Part shown: positions 14,491 to 14,592 of the stretch, piece after piece
How the letters are laid out: each line of letters opens with the position of its first letter
Position numbering within the stretch: position 1 is the stretch's first letter
NCBI GenBank assembly: GCA_003520925.1
Contig: DOTV01000176.1
Span: 17,796-32,387, forward strand
DNA length: 14,592 bases
Direction: 5' to 3'
Source: Bacteroidales bacterium
Lineage (GTDB): Bacteria > Bacteroidota > Bacteroidia > Bacteroidales > VadinHA17
The notes under the pieces: model-generated
The model's database searches: none
Told to the model about the DNA's origin: nothing
The model's input: only the letters and a program-made list of their open reading frames with translations
Made by a program: the position numbers and the translations under genes

Positions 14491-14592
14491 TTATTCTTAT
14501 AAACAAATCACTATTAAAAACAAATCATTCTTAAAAGCAATTTATTACTAAAAAGATTTCACTCTCAATAAATAGTCACTTTTAAAAACGAA
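14491..14592. repeat. 17-bp tandem repeat array, right copy (continues past edge)
   Basis: Six consecutive 17-base units in exact phase fill the window end, starting at 14491, 14508, 14525, 14542, 14559 and 14576. Consensus is TCAYTMTTAAAAACAAA; the unit at 14508-14524 matches fully, those at 14491, 14525 and 14576 match at about 15 of 17 positions, and the remaining two at about 12. The array ends only because the window does. It is the same repeat as at 11435-11600; the unit at 14525 (TCATTCTTAAAAGCAAT) and the one at 11566 differ by a single inserted A. Confidence 0.75.

Overview
The window looks like chromosomal DNA from a Bacteroidota bacterium, probably a Bacteroidales- or Marinilabiliales-like polysaccharide degrader. 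The evidence is the gene families (GH115, DUF6807, Gfo/Idh/MocA oxidoreductase with a twin-arginine-like leader, DPS-like ferritin), the near absence of strong Shine-Dalgarno sequences, and several matches to the Bacteroidota promoter form TTTG-N19-TAnnTTTG. No rRNA, tRNA, CRISPR array or transposase gene was seen.

Left part (1-6021, all minus strand): an apparent four-gene operon. In transcription order it encodes a large exported GH115 alpha-glucuronidase, an exported DUF6807 ('PmoA-like') protein, a Gfo/Idh/MocA oxidoreductase with a Tat-like signal, and a second DUF6807 protein cut by the window edge. GH115 enzymes remove (4-O-methyl-)glucuronic acid side chains from xylan. The downstream genes resemble the exported oxidoreductase/DUF6807 sets common in this phylum, whose chemistry I cannot fix from sequence.

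Middle (6022-10190): a divergent intergenic region carries a perfect 12-bp palindrome with the LacI-family half-site pattern. It separates the left operon from lacI-type regulator, xylB (xylulokinase) and xylA (xylose isomerase) on the plus strand. Together the two arms form a glucuronoxylan/xylose locus: side-chain removal outside the cytoplasm, then D-xylose to D-xylulose to D-xylulose 5-phosphate inside. No transporter or SusC/SusD pair is in the window.

Right-middle (10191-11411): a striking array of 10-bp CTCTGTG-type units in inverted orientation lies between convergent xylA and a stress pair (OsmC-like thiol peroxidase-type protein and DPS-like ferritin). The ferritin gene has a clean Bacteroidota-type promoter.

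Right end (11412-14592): an AT-rich, less dense segment holds a six-repeat propeller-type predicted lipoprotein and a cupin protein. These are separated by gene-free DNA with short repeats. On both sides of this two-gene block is the same degenerate 17-bp tandem repeat (about 11435-11600, and 14491 to the window end), a signal not explained by any gene and the most unusual structure here.
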